This document shows positions 7,459 to 14,839 of a stretch of DNA of 16,928 bases, one piece after another; within the stretch, counting starts at the first letter, position 1; every line of letters starts with the position of its first letter. Source of the DNA: CAYZYO01 sp964482585 (GTDB lineage Bacteria > Bacillota > Syntrophomonadia > Syntrophomonadales > Syntrophomonadaceae). The translations under genes and the position numbers were made by a program. Location: contig CAYZYO010000047.1 of assembly GCA_964482585.1 (NCBI GenBank), forward strand, positions 1-16,928, read 5' to 3'. Below the pieces are notes generated by a model. The model was not told where the DNA came from. It saw only the letters and a list, made by a program, of their open reading frames with translations, and ran no database searches.

Positions 7459-8991
7459 TTAACTATTCCAGTATTTCTTATCCAGGCTGCGGTACTGCAG
7501 AGATTCTCCCAGGTGTTTAAGTTTTATGTCTTTTGACTGATCCAGATCGGCTATAGTTCTGGCAACTTTTAGAATGCGGTCATATGACCTGGCACTCATA
7601 TTCAGTTTGTCAAAAACACTCTTTAAAAGCATTTCTGATTCGTTATCCAGGCGGCAGTATTTTCGCACCGCCAGGGGTTTCATTTGCGAATTCAGGCTTA
7701 TATCATCATCACTAAAGCGTTCTTTTTGGATTTCCCGGGCCAATATAACTTTTTCTCGCATTGATTGTGAACTTTCTCCGTAAGAATAGTATTTTAATTG
7801 ATCATAATTTACCCGGGGGACTTCAATATGCATATCCATTCTGTCTAGCAGGGGTCCGCTTATCTTACCCAGATACCTTTGTATTTGTAATGGAGTACAG
7901 CGGCACTCCAGGTCTGATCCGAAATTTCCACACGGGCATGGATTCATGGAAGCAATTAAAGCAAAGTTAGCAGGAAAGGTATAGGTAGCCTGAGCCCGGG
8001 CTACAGTAACCAGTTTATCCTCCAGTGGTTGTCTTAAGGCTTCAAGTACATCCCGGCTGAACTCAGGGAGTTCATCTAAAAACAGCACCCCATTATGGGC
8101 CAGGCTTATTTCGCCAGGTCGGGGTATTCGCCCTCCGCCTATAATACTGGCACTAGAAGCATTTTTGTGAGGTGCTCTAAAGGGTCTTTGATTTACCAGG
8201 GGGTACTCTAGATTTAATAGATTGGCAACTGAATAAATACGGGTAGTTTCCAGTATTTCCTCCCTAGTCATTTCCGGAAGTATTCCCGGAATCCGGCGGG
8301 CAAGCATTGTCTTTCCTCCTCCCGGAGGACCGATAAGCAAAACATTATGCAGTCCGGCAGCAGCAATCTGTAAAGCCCTTTTAGCCGTTTCCTGGCCTTT
8401 CACCTCGGCATAGTCAAGTATATAATCCTGAAGTGGTCGTTTATCAGATCCGGTATTACTTATAGTATTCAATGTGGTTTTACCTTGGATAAAACTGCAC
8501 ATTGTCTGTAGATCGGAAATCGAACAAGCGGTTATTTCATTTACCAGGGTAGCTTCTTTACTATTTTCATCAGGGACAATAAATAGTGCCTTTTTATCAA
8601 GGTTAATCAATTCCAGGGCCATAGGGAGAATTCCCGGAACTCTTCTTACCGCGCCATTAAGAGACAGTTCACCGGCAAGATAAAAGTTTTCATGTAATGT
8701 ACTTTCCAGCTGTACGGAAGCGATTAATATTCCCACAGCAATAGCTAAATCAAAATGGCTGCCTTCCTTCTTAAAATCAGCTGGAGCCAGGTTCACTATA
8801 ATCTTTCGGTTAGGAAATTTAAATCCTGAATTTTTTATGGCTGATTTTACCCGTTCCCGGGCTTCTTTTATTGATAGTGCTGCTAGGCCGACTATTTCAA
8901 AACCGGGCAGCCCATCTCGGATATCTACTTCAACCTTTACCGGTTTAGCTTCAATACCGTTAAGTACCAGAGTATTAATTATAGCCAGCAT
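7459..8991 (-). CDS. comM: YifB/ComM-type AAA+ ATPase (magnesium-chelatase-like)
   Basis: The 510-residue length is normal for the family. The N-terminal ~170 residues form the ChlI-type (Lon-protease-like) domain with the family's LPGFEIVGLA (28-37), AREERVKSAIKNSG-like and NLAPAD (67-72) segments. The AAA+ core follows: Walker A GPPGGGKT (221-228), Walker B VLFLDE (302-307), a Cys cluster NPCPCG...ECRC (C352, C354, C363, C365), sensor region DRMDMHIEVP (383-392) and the C-terminal SARSYDRILKVARTIADL. In Gram-negatives ComM is a hexameric helicase that helps branch migration of incoming DNA during transformation; the role in Clostridia is not established. ATG at 8991 is preceded by GGGGTGA. 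It ends facing the lipoprotein gene. No other competence genes are in the window. Confidence 0.9.
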   Translation of the reverse strand: MLAIINTLVLNGIEAKPVKVEVDIRDGLPGFEIVGLAALSIKEARERVKSAIKNSGFKFPNRKIIVNLAPADFKKEGSHFDLAIAVGILIASVQLESTLHENFYLAGELSLNGAVRRVPGILPMALELINLDKKALFIVPDENSKEATLVNEITACSISDLQTMCSFIQGKTTLNTISNTGSDKRPLQDYILDYAEVKGQETAKRALQIAAAGLHNVLLIGPPGGGKTMLARRIPGILPEMTREEILETTRIYSVANLLNLEYPLVNQRPFRAPHKNASSASIIGGGRIPRPGEISLAHNGVLFLDELPEFSRDVLEALRQPLEDKLVTVARAQATYTFPANFALIASMNPCPCGNFGSDLECRCTPLQIQRYLGKISGPLLDRMDMHIEVPRVNYDQLKYYSYGESSQSMREKVILAREIQKERFSDDDISLNSQMKPLAVRKYCRLDNESEMLLKSVFDKLNMSARSYDRILKVARTIADLDQSKDIKLKHLGESLQYRSLDKKYWNS

Positions 8992-9076
8992 TCTATTTCA
9001 CCCCAGATAATCATTTGCAATATGCTTCTCTCGGCGCAGAAAAAATTCCTTTTTTTTGCATAAATTTAACTAAAAC

Positions 9077-9557
9077 ACACAAGAGGACGCTTCGAGACCA
9101 CTGAAAAAGAGCCTTTTTAAGGGACGTTAGAACCAATCAAGCTGGGCGGATAATTAATAAGCAGTATCGTGAACAACACAGAAAATAAGTATTTTTTAAA
9201 TTGCTGCCATCAACATACGAACCCGATTAAGTAACACTGGTTATTAAAATACCGTCAGTAGTTTGGCATATTTCCGCCTTGTAGCCGTAAAAATTCGGGG
9301 TCTTTGGCTGGTCTGCCAATAGTTTACTGATAAAGCTGAGAGATATTGCGGAATTAATCCGTTTAAGTATGTGATTATCCGGATCATTTGGTATAATGCA
9401 GTATAGAAGCTACCTTGTTTAAAGCTGTTTTCAACTAACATAAAAGGCATACTCCCTTTGGTTGATTTTGTATATCTAACTTAATTTTACTATAAGAGGG
9501 TATTCCTTTTATATTTTTATTGGACTTTTTCAATGGTCTCGAACCGTCTCCTTGTGT
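9077..9557. mobile_element. Decayed, internally deleted IS1182-type element
   Basis: The ends are imperfect inverted repeats of 33 bases: 9077-9109 (starting ACACAAG, containing TTCGAGACCACTGAAAAAG) and 9525-9557 (the complement contains TTCGAGACCATTGAAAAAG), with 29 of 33 positions matching. Outside them AACTAAAAC (9068-9076) and TTTGTAGTT (9558-9566) are also roughly complementary, so the element may have entered a palindrome or the repeats may be longer. Inside lies only a remnant of a transposase on the minus strand. At about 480 bp it is far shorter than a full element. Confidence 0.7.
9190..9450 (-). pseudogene. Transposase remnant, IS1182-type, frameshifted and internally deleted
   Basis: The minus strand starts with ATG at 9450, preceded by AAAGGGAG, and reads ENSFKQGSFYTALY. 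Around 9396-9394 the family-like sequence jumps to another frame: IPNDPDNHILKRINSAIS then LSFISKLLADQ, which resembles the N-terminal IPxDHxLRxIxxxxDFSFI region of IS1182-type transposases. It continues directly into PNFYGYKAEICQTTDGILITSVT, which resembles the FFGYKxHxAxxxDGIITxVxVT stretch that lies hundreds of residues later in the full protein. After a TAA it goes on as SGSYVDGSNLKN. Thus most of the catalytic domain is missing, one frameshift and one stop have accumulated, and no transposase can be made. The assignment is from memory of the family, not a search. Confidence 0.6.
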
Positions 9558-9579
9558 TTTGTAGTTATACCCGTATAAT
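9552..9579 (+). promoter_or_regulatory. Possible promoter spanning the element's right end
   Basis: A perfect TATAAT lies at 9574-9579, 79 bases before the YvlD-like gene. Sixteen bases upstream is TTGTGT (9552-9557), which is the outer tip of the inverted repeat. The -35 match is weak (three of six), so only the -10 box is persuasive. Confidence 0.35.
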
Positions 9580-9657
9580 TTTTATTATTTTAGACATTAT
9601 AAATATGTAGGAAATAATCCTAGTATAAAAATATATCAACCTGAAGGGAGGTTTATT

Positions 9658-9999
9658 ATGAGCGGAAACTTAATTGGCACATTAGTACGTTTTGTAGTCT
9701 CCGCTGCAGTTTTGTTGCTTGTTGGGTACTTTCTTCCTGGAATTAGTGTGGCCGGTTTCACAGGGGCCCTAATCGCTGCAGTAGTTATTGCCGCTTTAGG
9801 TTATATAGCCGAATTAGTCCTTGGTGAAAATGTTTCTCCACGGTCTAGAGGCATAGTCGGTTTTATTACTGCTGCAGTTGTAATTTACCTTGCTCAATTT
9901 ATTATCCCCAATTATCTCTCTGTATCATTACTAGGTAGTTTGCTTGCGGCGTTTGTAATAGGTTTGATAGATGCTTTTGTTCCAACGGAGTTAAGATAG
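9658..9999 (+). CDS. Small YvlD-type (phage holin 4 superfamily) membrane protein
   Basis: A 113-residue, very hydrophobic protein with about four membrane segments: residues 5-27, 31-54, 64-83 and 88-108, linked by short loops. The sequence LVGYFLPGISVAGFTGALIAAVVIAAL is typical of the YvlD/phage_holin_4_2 family, with a Pro-Gly-Ile turn after the first helix and a conserved Asn-Pro-like break later replaced here by IPNYLSV. Most members are chromosomal and not tied to phage; in Bacillus yvlD lies with envelope-stress genes. No phage gene is near, so lysis is unlikely. ATG at 9658 follows AGGGAGG by 7 bases. Single gene with its own terminator-like hairpin downstream. Confidence 0.8.
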   Translation: MSGNLIGTLVRFVVSAAVLLLVGYFLPGISVAGFTGALIAAVVIAALGYIAELVLGENVSPRSRGIVGFITAAVVIYLAQFIIPNYLSVSLLGSLLAAFVIGLIDAFVPTELR

Positions 10000-10031
10000 T
10001 CGGTGAAAAAATAAACATCTAAGAGCACACG

Positions 10032-10060
10032 TAGACCAGTTTTATACTGGTCTATTGTCT
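10032..10060 (+). terminator. Terminator-like hairpin after the YvlD-type gene
   Basis: TAGACCAGT (10032-10040) and ACTGGTCTA (10046-10054) form a perfect 9-bp stem with a 5-base loop, followed by TTGTCTTG. The tail is only moderately T-rich. Confidence 0.6.
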
Positions 10061-10084
10061 TGTGGCGGATTTTTTTGTTATAAT
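10055..10084 (+). promoter_or_regulatory. Likely promoter of tatA
   Basis: TTGTCT (10055-10060) and a perfect TATAAT (10079-10084) are 18 bases apart, about 100 bases upstream of tatA and directly after the preceding hairpin. Confidence 0.45.
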
Positions 10085-10187
10085 CATACCTGGAAACGAA
10101 AACTATTTGCCAATAGCGATAAAGATAAGTACAATTAATTAGAGTGAGTTTGTGGACATTTGTTTATTAAATAATAGGGGGAAAACC

Positions 10188-10448
10188 ATGTTTGCTTTTA
10201 TAGGTAACATTGGACCATGGGAGCTAATTTTAATTCTTTTAATTGCCTTAATTGTTGTCGGTCCCGGGAAATTACCTGAGGTTGCAAAATCTTTGGGTAA
10301 AGCTGCCAAAGAATTTAAGAGAGCTACGACAGGTGTCCAAAAAGAGTTTCAAGATGCTATGAAATTTGAAGATGATTCGAAAAATAATAATAAACAACAA
10401 CATCAGGATTCTCAAGCAGATACTGAAAAAGAAAATAAAGATAAATAG
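10188..10448 (+). CDS. tatA: Twin-arginine translocase subunit TatA
   Basis: An 86-residue single-span membrane protein that forms the pore component for export of folded proteins. It shows the family layout: a short N-terminal helix GPWELILILLIALIVVG (9-25) with the conserved Glu at 12, the hinge GPGKLPE (25-31; usually FGPKKLPE, here with Gly replacing the first Lys), the amphipathic helix VAKSLGKAAKEFKRA (32-46), and a charged Asn/Gln-rich tail. I start at ATG 10188, preceded by AGGGGGA; an in-frame ATT-type codon at 10152 would add 12 residues that do not fit the family. No tatC lies nearby, so the partner is elsewhere in the genome. It sits just upstream of the SAM riboswitch but ends before it. 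Confidence 0.9.
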   Translation: MFAFIGNIGPWELILILLIALIVVGPGKLPEVAKSLGKAAKEFKRATTGVQKEFQDAMKFEDDSKNNNKQQHQDSQADTEKENKDK

Positions 10449-10484
10449 CAGTTTTTTGATATTTTAATAGATTCATGATAAGTT

Positions 10485-10590
10485 GCTCTTATCTAGAGAG
10501 GTGGAGGGACTGGCCCGATGAAGCCCGGCAACCGCCAATTGAGGTATGGTGCCAATTCCTGCAGGATAGTCCTGGGAGATGAGAAGGGGA
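10485..10590 (+). ncRNA. SAM-I riboswitch (S-box) aptamer
   Basis: The S-box core is clear: CTTATCTAGAGAGGTGGAG followed by GGACTGGCCCGATGAAGCC, CGGCAACC, GGTGCCAATTCCTGC and the closing GGGAGATGAGA. P1 pairs TCTTATCT (10487-10494) with AGATGAGA (10577-10584) using one wobble. When SAM binds, P1 is held closed and the downstream terminator forms, which switches the methionine operon off. It lies between tatA and metH. Confidence 0.96.
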
Positions 10591-10598
10591 AATGAACT

Positions 10599-10625
10599 AA
10601 CCCTCTTTTTATAGAGGGTTTTTAT
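10599..10625 (+). terminator. Riboswitch expression-platform terminator
   Basis: AACCCTCT (10599-10606) pairs with AGAGGGTT (10613-10620), followed by TTTAT. An antiterminator is possible between GAGAAGGG (10581-10588, overlapping the 3' side of P1) and CCCTCTTT (10601-10608), which would compete with both P1 and the terminator as expected for an OFF switch. Confidence 0.88.
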
Positions 10626-10666
10626 ATTTAGTATATTATTTAAAACTGAAAGGGGAGTATTAGAAA

Positions 10667-13156
10667 ATGTCTGTGGACCTTTATACTATGTTAAAAGCGA
10701 GAACCGTAATATTGGATGGTGCTATGGGTACCATGTTACAGAATAGAGGAATGGATTCCGGGGAATGTCCGGAATTATTTGGCATTAATAATCCCCAGGT
10801 TTTAGGAGATATACACTACCTGTACACAGAAGCCGGATCAGATATTATACAGACCAATACTTTTGGTGGAAATCGTTTTAAACTGGCTGAATATGGATTG
10901 GAAAAACAGGTAGCTGAAATAAACTCACAGGCAGTTAAAATTGCCAGGCAGAGTATTAAGGGAAGGGCTTTTATAGCAGCTTCAATTGGACCAACGGGTA
11001 AGATCCTTCAGCCTGTAGGCGATGTAGAATTTGACGATTTATATGAAGCATTTAAAGAACAGGCTGTTGCCTGTGAAAAAGCGGGTGCTGATTTAATTTC
11101 TATTGAAACTATGACTGATATCGGGGAGATGCGGGCAGCACTTATAGCAGTTAAGAGTAATACCCGTTTGCCGGTTATTGCACATATGACTTTTGAAGAT
11201 GGAGAAAGAACCATGATGGGGACAGATCCCCTGACTGCTCTTATAATCCTTGAGGGACTGCAGCCTTTAGCAATAGGTGCAAATTGTTCCGGCGGTTCCC
11301 GGGAGTTATTGCCGGTTATCGAGACAATGGGAAAACATGCCGGTGTTTATCTATCGGTTGAACCAAATGCAGGCATTCCTAAATTAATAGACTCAAAAAC
11401 AGTATTTCCGGACACACCGGAGGATATGGCTGAATATGCCTTGAGATTTAGAGATGCGGGAGCAAATATAATTGGTGGGTGCTGTGGCAGTACCCCTGAG
11501 CACATAGAAGCCATAGCCAGAACAGTGAAAGGGATTAAACCTTCAATAAGGCGAAACACTGGGGTTAGAGCCTTTGCTTCCCGCAGCCGGAGTGTTTTAA
11601 TCGGTGCCGGGCATCCCCTGGCGTTTATTGGCGAGAGAATAAATCCTACTGCCAGGAAACCCCTGGCGCGGGATATTAAGGATTTTAAAATGCATCTGGT
11701 GGTAGATGAAGCTAGAAAACAATATTTAAGTGGTGCCCCAATACTGGATGTTAATATGGGGGTACCTGGTATTGATGAAGCTGAAGCTATGAAAAAGGCT
11801 GTTATGGCCATCCAGGCAGCTGTTGATATCCCATTGTCAATTGATTCCAGTAATCCTACTGCTATAGAAGAAGGGTTAAAAAACTTTGTTGGTAGACCTC
11901 TTATTAATTCTACTACCGGCGAAGAAAAGGCTCTGGATATTATTCTTCCCCTGGCTAAAAAATATGGGGCGGCAGTCCTCGGTTTATGTTTGGACGAAAA
12001 TGGCATCCCGGATAGTGCTGCCGGAAGATTAACTGTTGCCCGAAAGATATACCAAAAGTCTCAAGAATACGGGCTGCGCAATGAAGATATTTATATTGAC
12101 TGTTTGGTACAGACTGCCAGTGCAGAACAGGAAAAGGCGGCTGAGACCTTAAAAGCTTTACAGGAAATAAAAGCCCAGCTTTATGTAGGTACAGTTTTAG
12201 GGGTTAGCAATATTTCCTATGGACTGCCTGCTCGTGAGATTTTAAATGCTGCTTTCCTGGCTATGGCCTGGGAGGCGGGACTTGATTTACCCATTTTAAA
12301 TCCCTTCGAAGAAAGAATGATGGAGGTAACCAGAGCAGCTGCAGTCTTGTTAAACCGGGATACTAATTCAATTGAGTATATTAACCGGTATAAGGATTAT
12401 AAACCTGGAGGATCATATAATGGATTAAGGCATGAAATCTGTAAGCACTGTAATATTCCATCTCTGCTCCAGAATAGCAAAAAAGAAGCAGACCAAATTC
12501 CAAAGGAAACCGGTGAAGATAAAAGTGATTCAGTTTTAGAAAAGATTAAAACGGCAGTATTCGAGGGCGATAAGGACTGTATTGAAAATCTGCTTTTAAC
12601 AGTTTTAAATGAAGAAAAATTAAATCCTGAGGAAATTATTAATAAAACCTTAATCCCGGGTATTGAAAAGGCCGGGGATTACTACGAGCTAAAAAAGTAT
12701 TTTCTTCCCCAGTTAATAATGGCATCAGAAGCCATGAAAAAAGCTTTTGCAGTTATTGAACCTTATCTTCCCAGGGATTCAGGCAGGCAAAAGGGGGTAA
12801 TAGTCATGGCGACAGTAGAAGGGGATATTCACGATATTGGGAAGAATATTGTATCAGCTATGCTTCAAAACTACGGGTACCAGGTTATTGACCTGGGAAA
12901 AGATGTTCAAACCGGGCATATTGTTGAGGCGGTGGAGGAAGAAAAAGCTGATATTGTTGGTTTGAGTGCTTTAATGACTACGACTATGCCCAAAATGGCA
13001 GAAGTAATTAAGGAAATAAAGAACCGGGGATTATCCTGTAAAGTGATGGTAGGAGGAGCTGTACTTACCCGGGAATATGCTGAGAGCATTGGTGCCGATG
13101 CTTATTCAGAAGATGCTAGGTCAGCAGTTCTTACTGCCAGGGAATTAATTAATTAG
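10667..13156 (+). CDS. metH: Cobalamin-dependent methionine synthase, without reactivation domain
   Basis: Transfers a methyl group from methyltetrahydrofolate to homocysteine through cob(I)alamin. Three modules are visible in 829 residues. First, a homocysteine-binding barrel (1-290) with zinc ligands C207 (GANCSGG) and C272-C273 (GGCCGS). Second, a pterin-binding barrel (about 315-575; AFIGERINPTAR at 319-330, DVNMGVPG at 361-368, PLSIDSS at 389-395). Third, a B12 cap and Rossmann domain (about 622-829) with the cobalt-binding DIHDIG motif (D720, H722, G725) and VGGAVLTREYAESIGADAY. The C-terminal AdoMet-binding reactivation domain of the long E. coli enzyme is absent, as is usual in Clostridia; a separate activator would be needed. 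ATG follows AGGGGAG by 8 bases. First gene of the SAM-controlled operon; the next gene starts 12 bases on. Confidence 0.95.
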   Translation: MSVDLYTMLKARTVILDGAMGTMLQNRGMDSGECPELFGINNPQVLGDIHYLYTEAGSDIIQTNTFGGNRFKLAEYGLEKQVAEINSQAVKIARQSIKGRAFIAASIGPTGKILQPVGDVEFDDLYEAFKEQAVACEKAGADLISIETMTDIGEMRAALIAVKSNTRLPVIAHMTFEDGERTMMGTDPLTALIILEGLQPLAIGANCSGGSRELLPVIETMGKHAGVYLSVEPNAGIPKLIDSKTVFPDTPEDMAEYALRFRDAGANIIGGCCGSTPEHIEAIARTVKGIKPSIRRNTGVRAFASRSRSVLIGAGHPLAFIGERINPTARKPLARDIKDFKMHLVVDEARKQYLSGAPILDVNMGVPGIDEAEAMKKAVMAIQAAVDIPLSIDSSNPTAIEEGLKNFVGRPLINSTTGEEKALDIILPLAKKYGAAVLGLCLDENGIPDSAAGRLTVARKIYQKSQEYGLRNEDIYIDCLVQTASAEQEKAAETLKALQEIKAQLYVGTVLGVSNISYGLPAREILNAAFLAMAWEAGLDLPILNPFEERMMEVTRAAAVLLNRDTNSIEYINRYKDYKPGGSYNGLRHEICKHCNIPSLLQNSKKEADQIPKETGEDKSDSVLEKIKTAVFEGDKDCIENLLLTVLNEEKLNPEEIINKTLIPGIEKAGDYYELKKYFLPQLIMASEAMKKAFAVIEPYLPRDSGRQKGVIVMATVEGDIHDIGKNIVSAMLQNYGYQVIDLGKDVQTGHIVEAVEEEKADIVGLSALMTTTMPKMAEVIKEIKNRGLSCKVMVGGAVLTREYAESIGADAYSEDARSAVLTARELIN

Positions 13157-13168
13157 GGAGGTAGTATT

Positions 13169-14410
13169 GTGGCGAATACAAAAACATATGAAGAAATTAA
13201 TGAGAAAATCAGAAAAGGTGAAGCTGTAGTAGTCACAGCGGAAGAAGTTATTGATATTGTTGAAGAAAAGGGTTATGAGAAGGCTGCCTCAGAAATAGAT
13301 GTAGTTACTACAGGAACATTTGGTCCAATGTGTTCTTCAGGAGCTTTTATAAACTTTGGCCATTCTAAACCACGTATAAAAATGAAAAAGGTATGGTTAA
13401 ATGGTGTAGAAGCGTATACGGGAATAGCAGCTGTGGATGCATTCATTGGGGCTGGTCAGCTTCCAGAAACTGATCCTGAGAACAAAGTATATCCAGGGCG
13501 CTTTACCTATGGTGGGGGGCATGTTATCCATGATCTAGTTGCCGGAAAAGAAGTGCGGTTGGAGGCAATAGCTTATGGAACAGATTGCTATCCCAATAAA
13601 AGTGTAGATACCATAATTACCTTAAATGATGTTAATGATGCATTTATGTTTAATCCACGTAATGCTTATCAAAATTATAATTGTGCAGTGAATCTGGGGG
13701 ACAAAACCATATATACTTATATGGGAATACTGAAACCAAATTTAGGCAATGCCAGTTATTCTACCTCTGGCCAGTTGAGTCCATTATTAAATGACCCTTA
13801 TTATAAAACCATTGGGATAGGGACCAGGGTTTTTCTGGGCGGTGGTATTGGTTATGTAGCCTGGAATGGAACCCAGCATCATCCTAACATATTAAGGGGT
13901 GAAAACGGGGTACCCAAGGTGCCGGCAGGNNNNNNNNNNCTAATCGGAGATCTAAAGCAGATGGATCCGAACTGGTTAGTAGGACTTAGTTATATAGGAT
14001 ATGGAGCCACAATGGCAGTTGGTATAGGTATCCCGATTCCCATCTTAAATGAGGAAATACTGCATTATACTGCAGTTAAGGATGAAGACATCTACTGTCC
14101 GGTAGTTGATTTCAATGAAGGTTATCCTTATTCCAAACCCATAGATCTAGGTTTTGCCAATTTCCAGGAATTAAAGAGTGGAAAAATAGTAATCAAGAAT
14201 AAAGAGGTTATTACTACCCCCCAGTCAAGTTATCCCAGGGCTAGAATGATCGCGGGCATTTTAAAGGAATGGATTAAGGCTGGAAAATTTGAAATAGCTA
14301 AACCGGTTATGCAGCTTCCATCTGCAGATGCGGATATTGAATTTAAATCTATTCCCGAGAGAACTCCTAATGGAGTGTCTTTCGTTGGTCGAAACAGGAG
14401 GGATAAATAA
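13169..14410 (+). CDS. DUF39/COG1900 homocysteine biosynthesis protein
   Basis: Family members in methanogens (MA1821 of Methanosarcina acetivorans) form homocysteine from aspartate semialdehyde and sulfide, bypassing homoserine activation. The 413-residue protein shows the family's GTFGPMCSSGAFINFGHS (49-66) with C55, and GTDCYPNK (137-144) with C140; these match the two conserved Cys known to matter in the archaeal protein. Further on are VFLGGGIGYVAWNGTQHHPN (221-240) and IGDLKQMDPNW (259-269). There are no C-terminal CBS domains. Ten N at 13930-13939 hide residues 254-257; the frame stays open across them, so the gap length is compatible with the true one. The start is GTG 13169 after AGGGAGGT. 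It overlaps the next gene by one base (TAATG), so the two are probably translated together. The cofactor chemistry is unsettled. Confidence 0.9.
   Translation: MANTKTYEEINEKIRKGEAVVVTAEEVIDIVEEKGYEKAASEIDVVTTGTFGPMCSSGAFINFGHSKPRIKMKKVWLNGVEAYTGIAAVDAFIGAGQLPETDPENKVYPGRFTYGGGHVIHDLVAGKEVRLEAIAYGTDCYPNKSVDTIITLNDVNDAFMFNPRNAYQNYNCAVNLGDKTIYTYMGILKPNLGNASYSTSGQLSPLLNDPYYKTIGIGTRVFLGGGIGYVAWNGTQHHPNILRGENGVPKVPAXXXXLIGDLKQMDPNWLVGLSYIGYGATMAVGIGIPIPILNEEILHYTAVKDEDIYCPVVDFNEGYPYSKPIDLGFANFQELKSGKIVIKNKEVITTPQSSYPRARMIAGILKEWIKAGKFEIAKPVMQLPSADADIEFKSIPERTPNGVSFVGRNRRDK
13930..13939. other. Assembly gap (10 N)
   Basis: Ten undetermined bases within the DUF39 gene. The frame reads through: the codons GGN, NNN, NNN, NNN, CTA would give a Gly, three unknown residues and Leu, so a true 10-base gap is plausible. 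Confidence 0.99.
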
Positions 14411-14832
14411 TGAAAAACAAAGTTGTATGCTATTTTTCCGCGGCTCAGACTGAACAGCCTATTATTTATCGATTGGTTAAGAACTATGATCTCATAATAA
14501 ATATTTTAAAAGCGGATATTAATCCTCAAAAAGAGGGCTATTTAGTTGTAGAGCTGGAAGGAACCAAGGAAAAATACGATGAGGGCATCAGATTTTTACA
14601 AAATATAGGAATAATTGTTGAACCTTTAAGTCAAACCATAGTATGGAATGAAGAGATATGTATTCAATGTGGTGCATGTCCCAGTTTTTGTCCTACTGAG
14701 GCTTTAACTATTGATAGAAAAACAATGTTGGTGTCTTTCGATAATTCCAAATGTGTGGTGTGTGGAATGTGTTTAGATTGTTGTCCGACCCGGGCTATAA
14801 AACTTCATTTTGAAGTAAAGGAGGCCGTATAA
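14410..14832 (+). CDS. NIL-domain ferredoxin protein of homocysteine biosynthesis
   Basis: A 140-residue protein with an N-terminal NIL (ACT-like) ligand-binding domain (residues 1-75) and two [4Fe-4S] ferredoxin motifs: C84, C87, C90, C94 (CIQCGACPSFCP) and C115, C118, C121, C125 (CVVCGMCLDCCP). The methanogen counterpart MA1822 works with the DUF39 protein in sulfide-dependent homocysteine synthesis, presumably passing electrons for the two-electron reduction needed to make the thiol. The ATG overlaps the DUF39 stop codon, which fits a tight functional pair. An extra C124 next to C125 may bind metal or have no role. The NIL domain may sense methionine or another small ligand, but this is a guess from its occurrence in methionine transporters. 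Confidence 0.9.
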   Translation: MKNKVVCYFSAAQTEQPIIYRLVKNYDLIINILKADINPQKEGYLVVELEGTKEKYDEGIRFLQNIGIIVEPLSQTIVWNEEICIQCGACPSFCPTEALTIDRKTMLVSFDNSKCVVCGMCLDCCPTRAIKLHFEVKEAV

Positions 14833-14839
14833 TAAATAA

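Noticed and set aside
9658..9999. Phage lysis holin
   Set aside because: The family name includes holins, but no phage gene is nearby and the YvlD-type members are ordinary chromosomal membrane proteins.
10152..10187. Upstream in-frame extension of TatA
   Set aside because: The added 12 residues do not fit the TatA N-terminus, and ATG 10188 has its own AGGGGGA site.
11347..12006. 219-residue open frame on the minus strand inside metH
   Set aside because: It lies fully within an unmistakable metH on the other strand, has no ribosome binding site or recognisable domain, and is a shadow frame.
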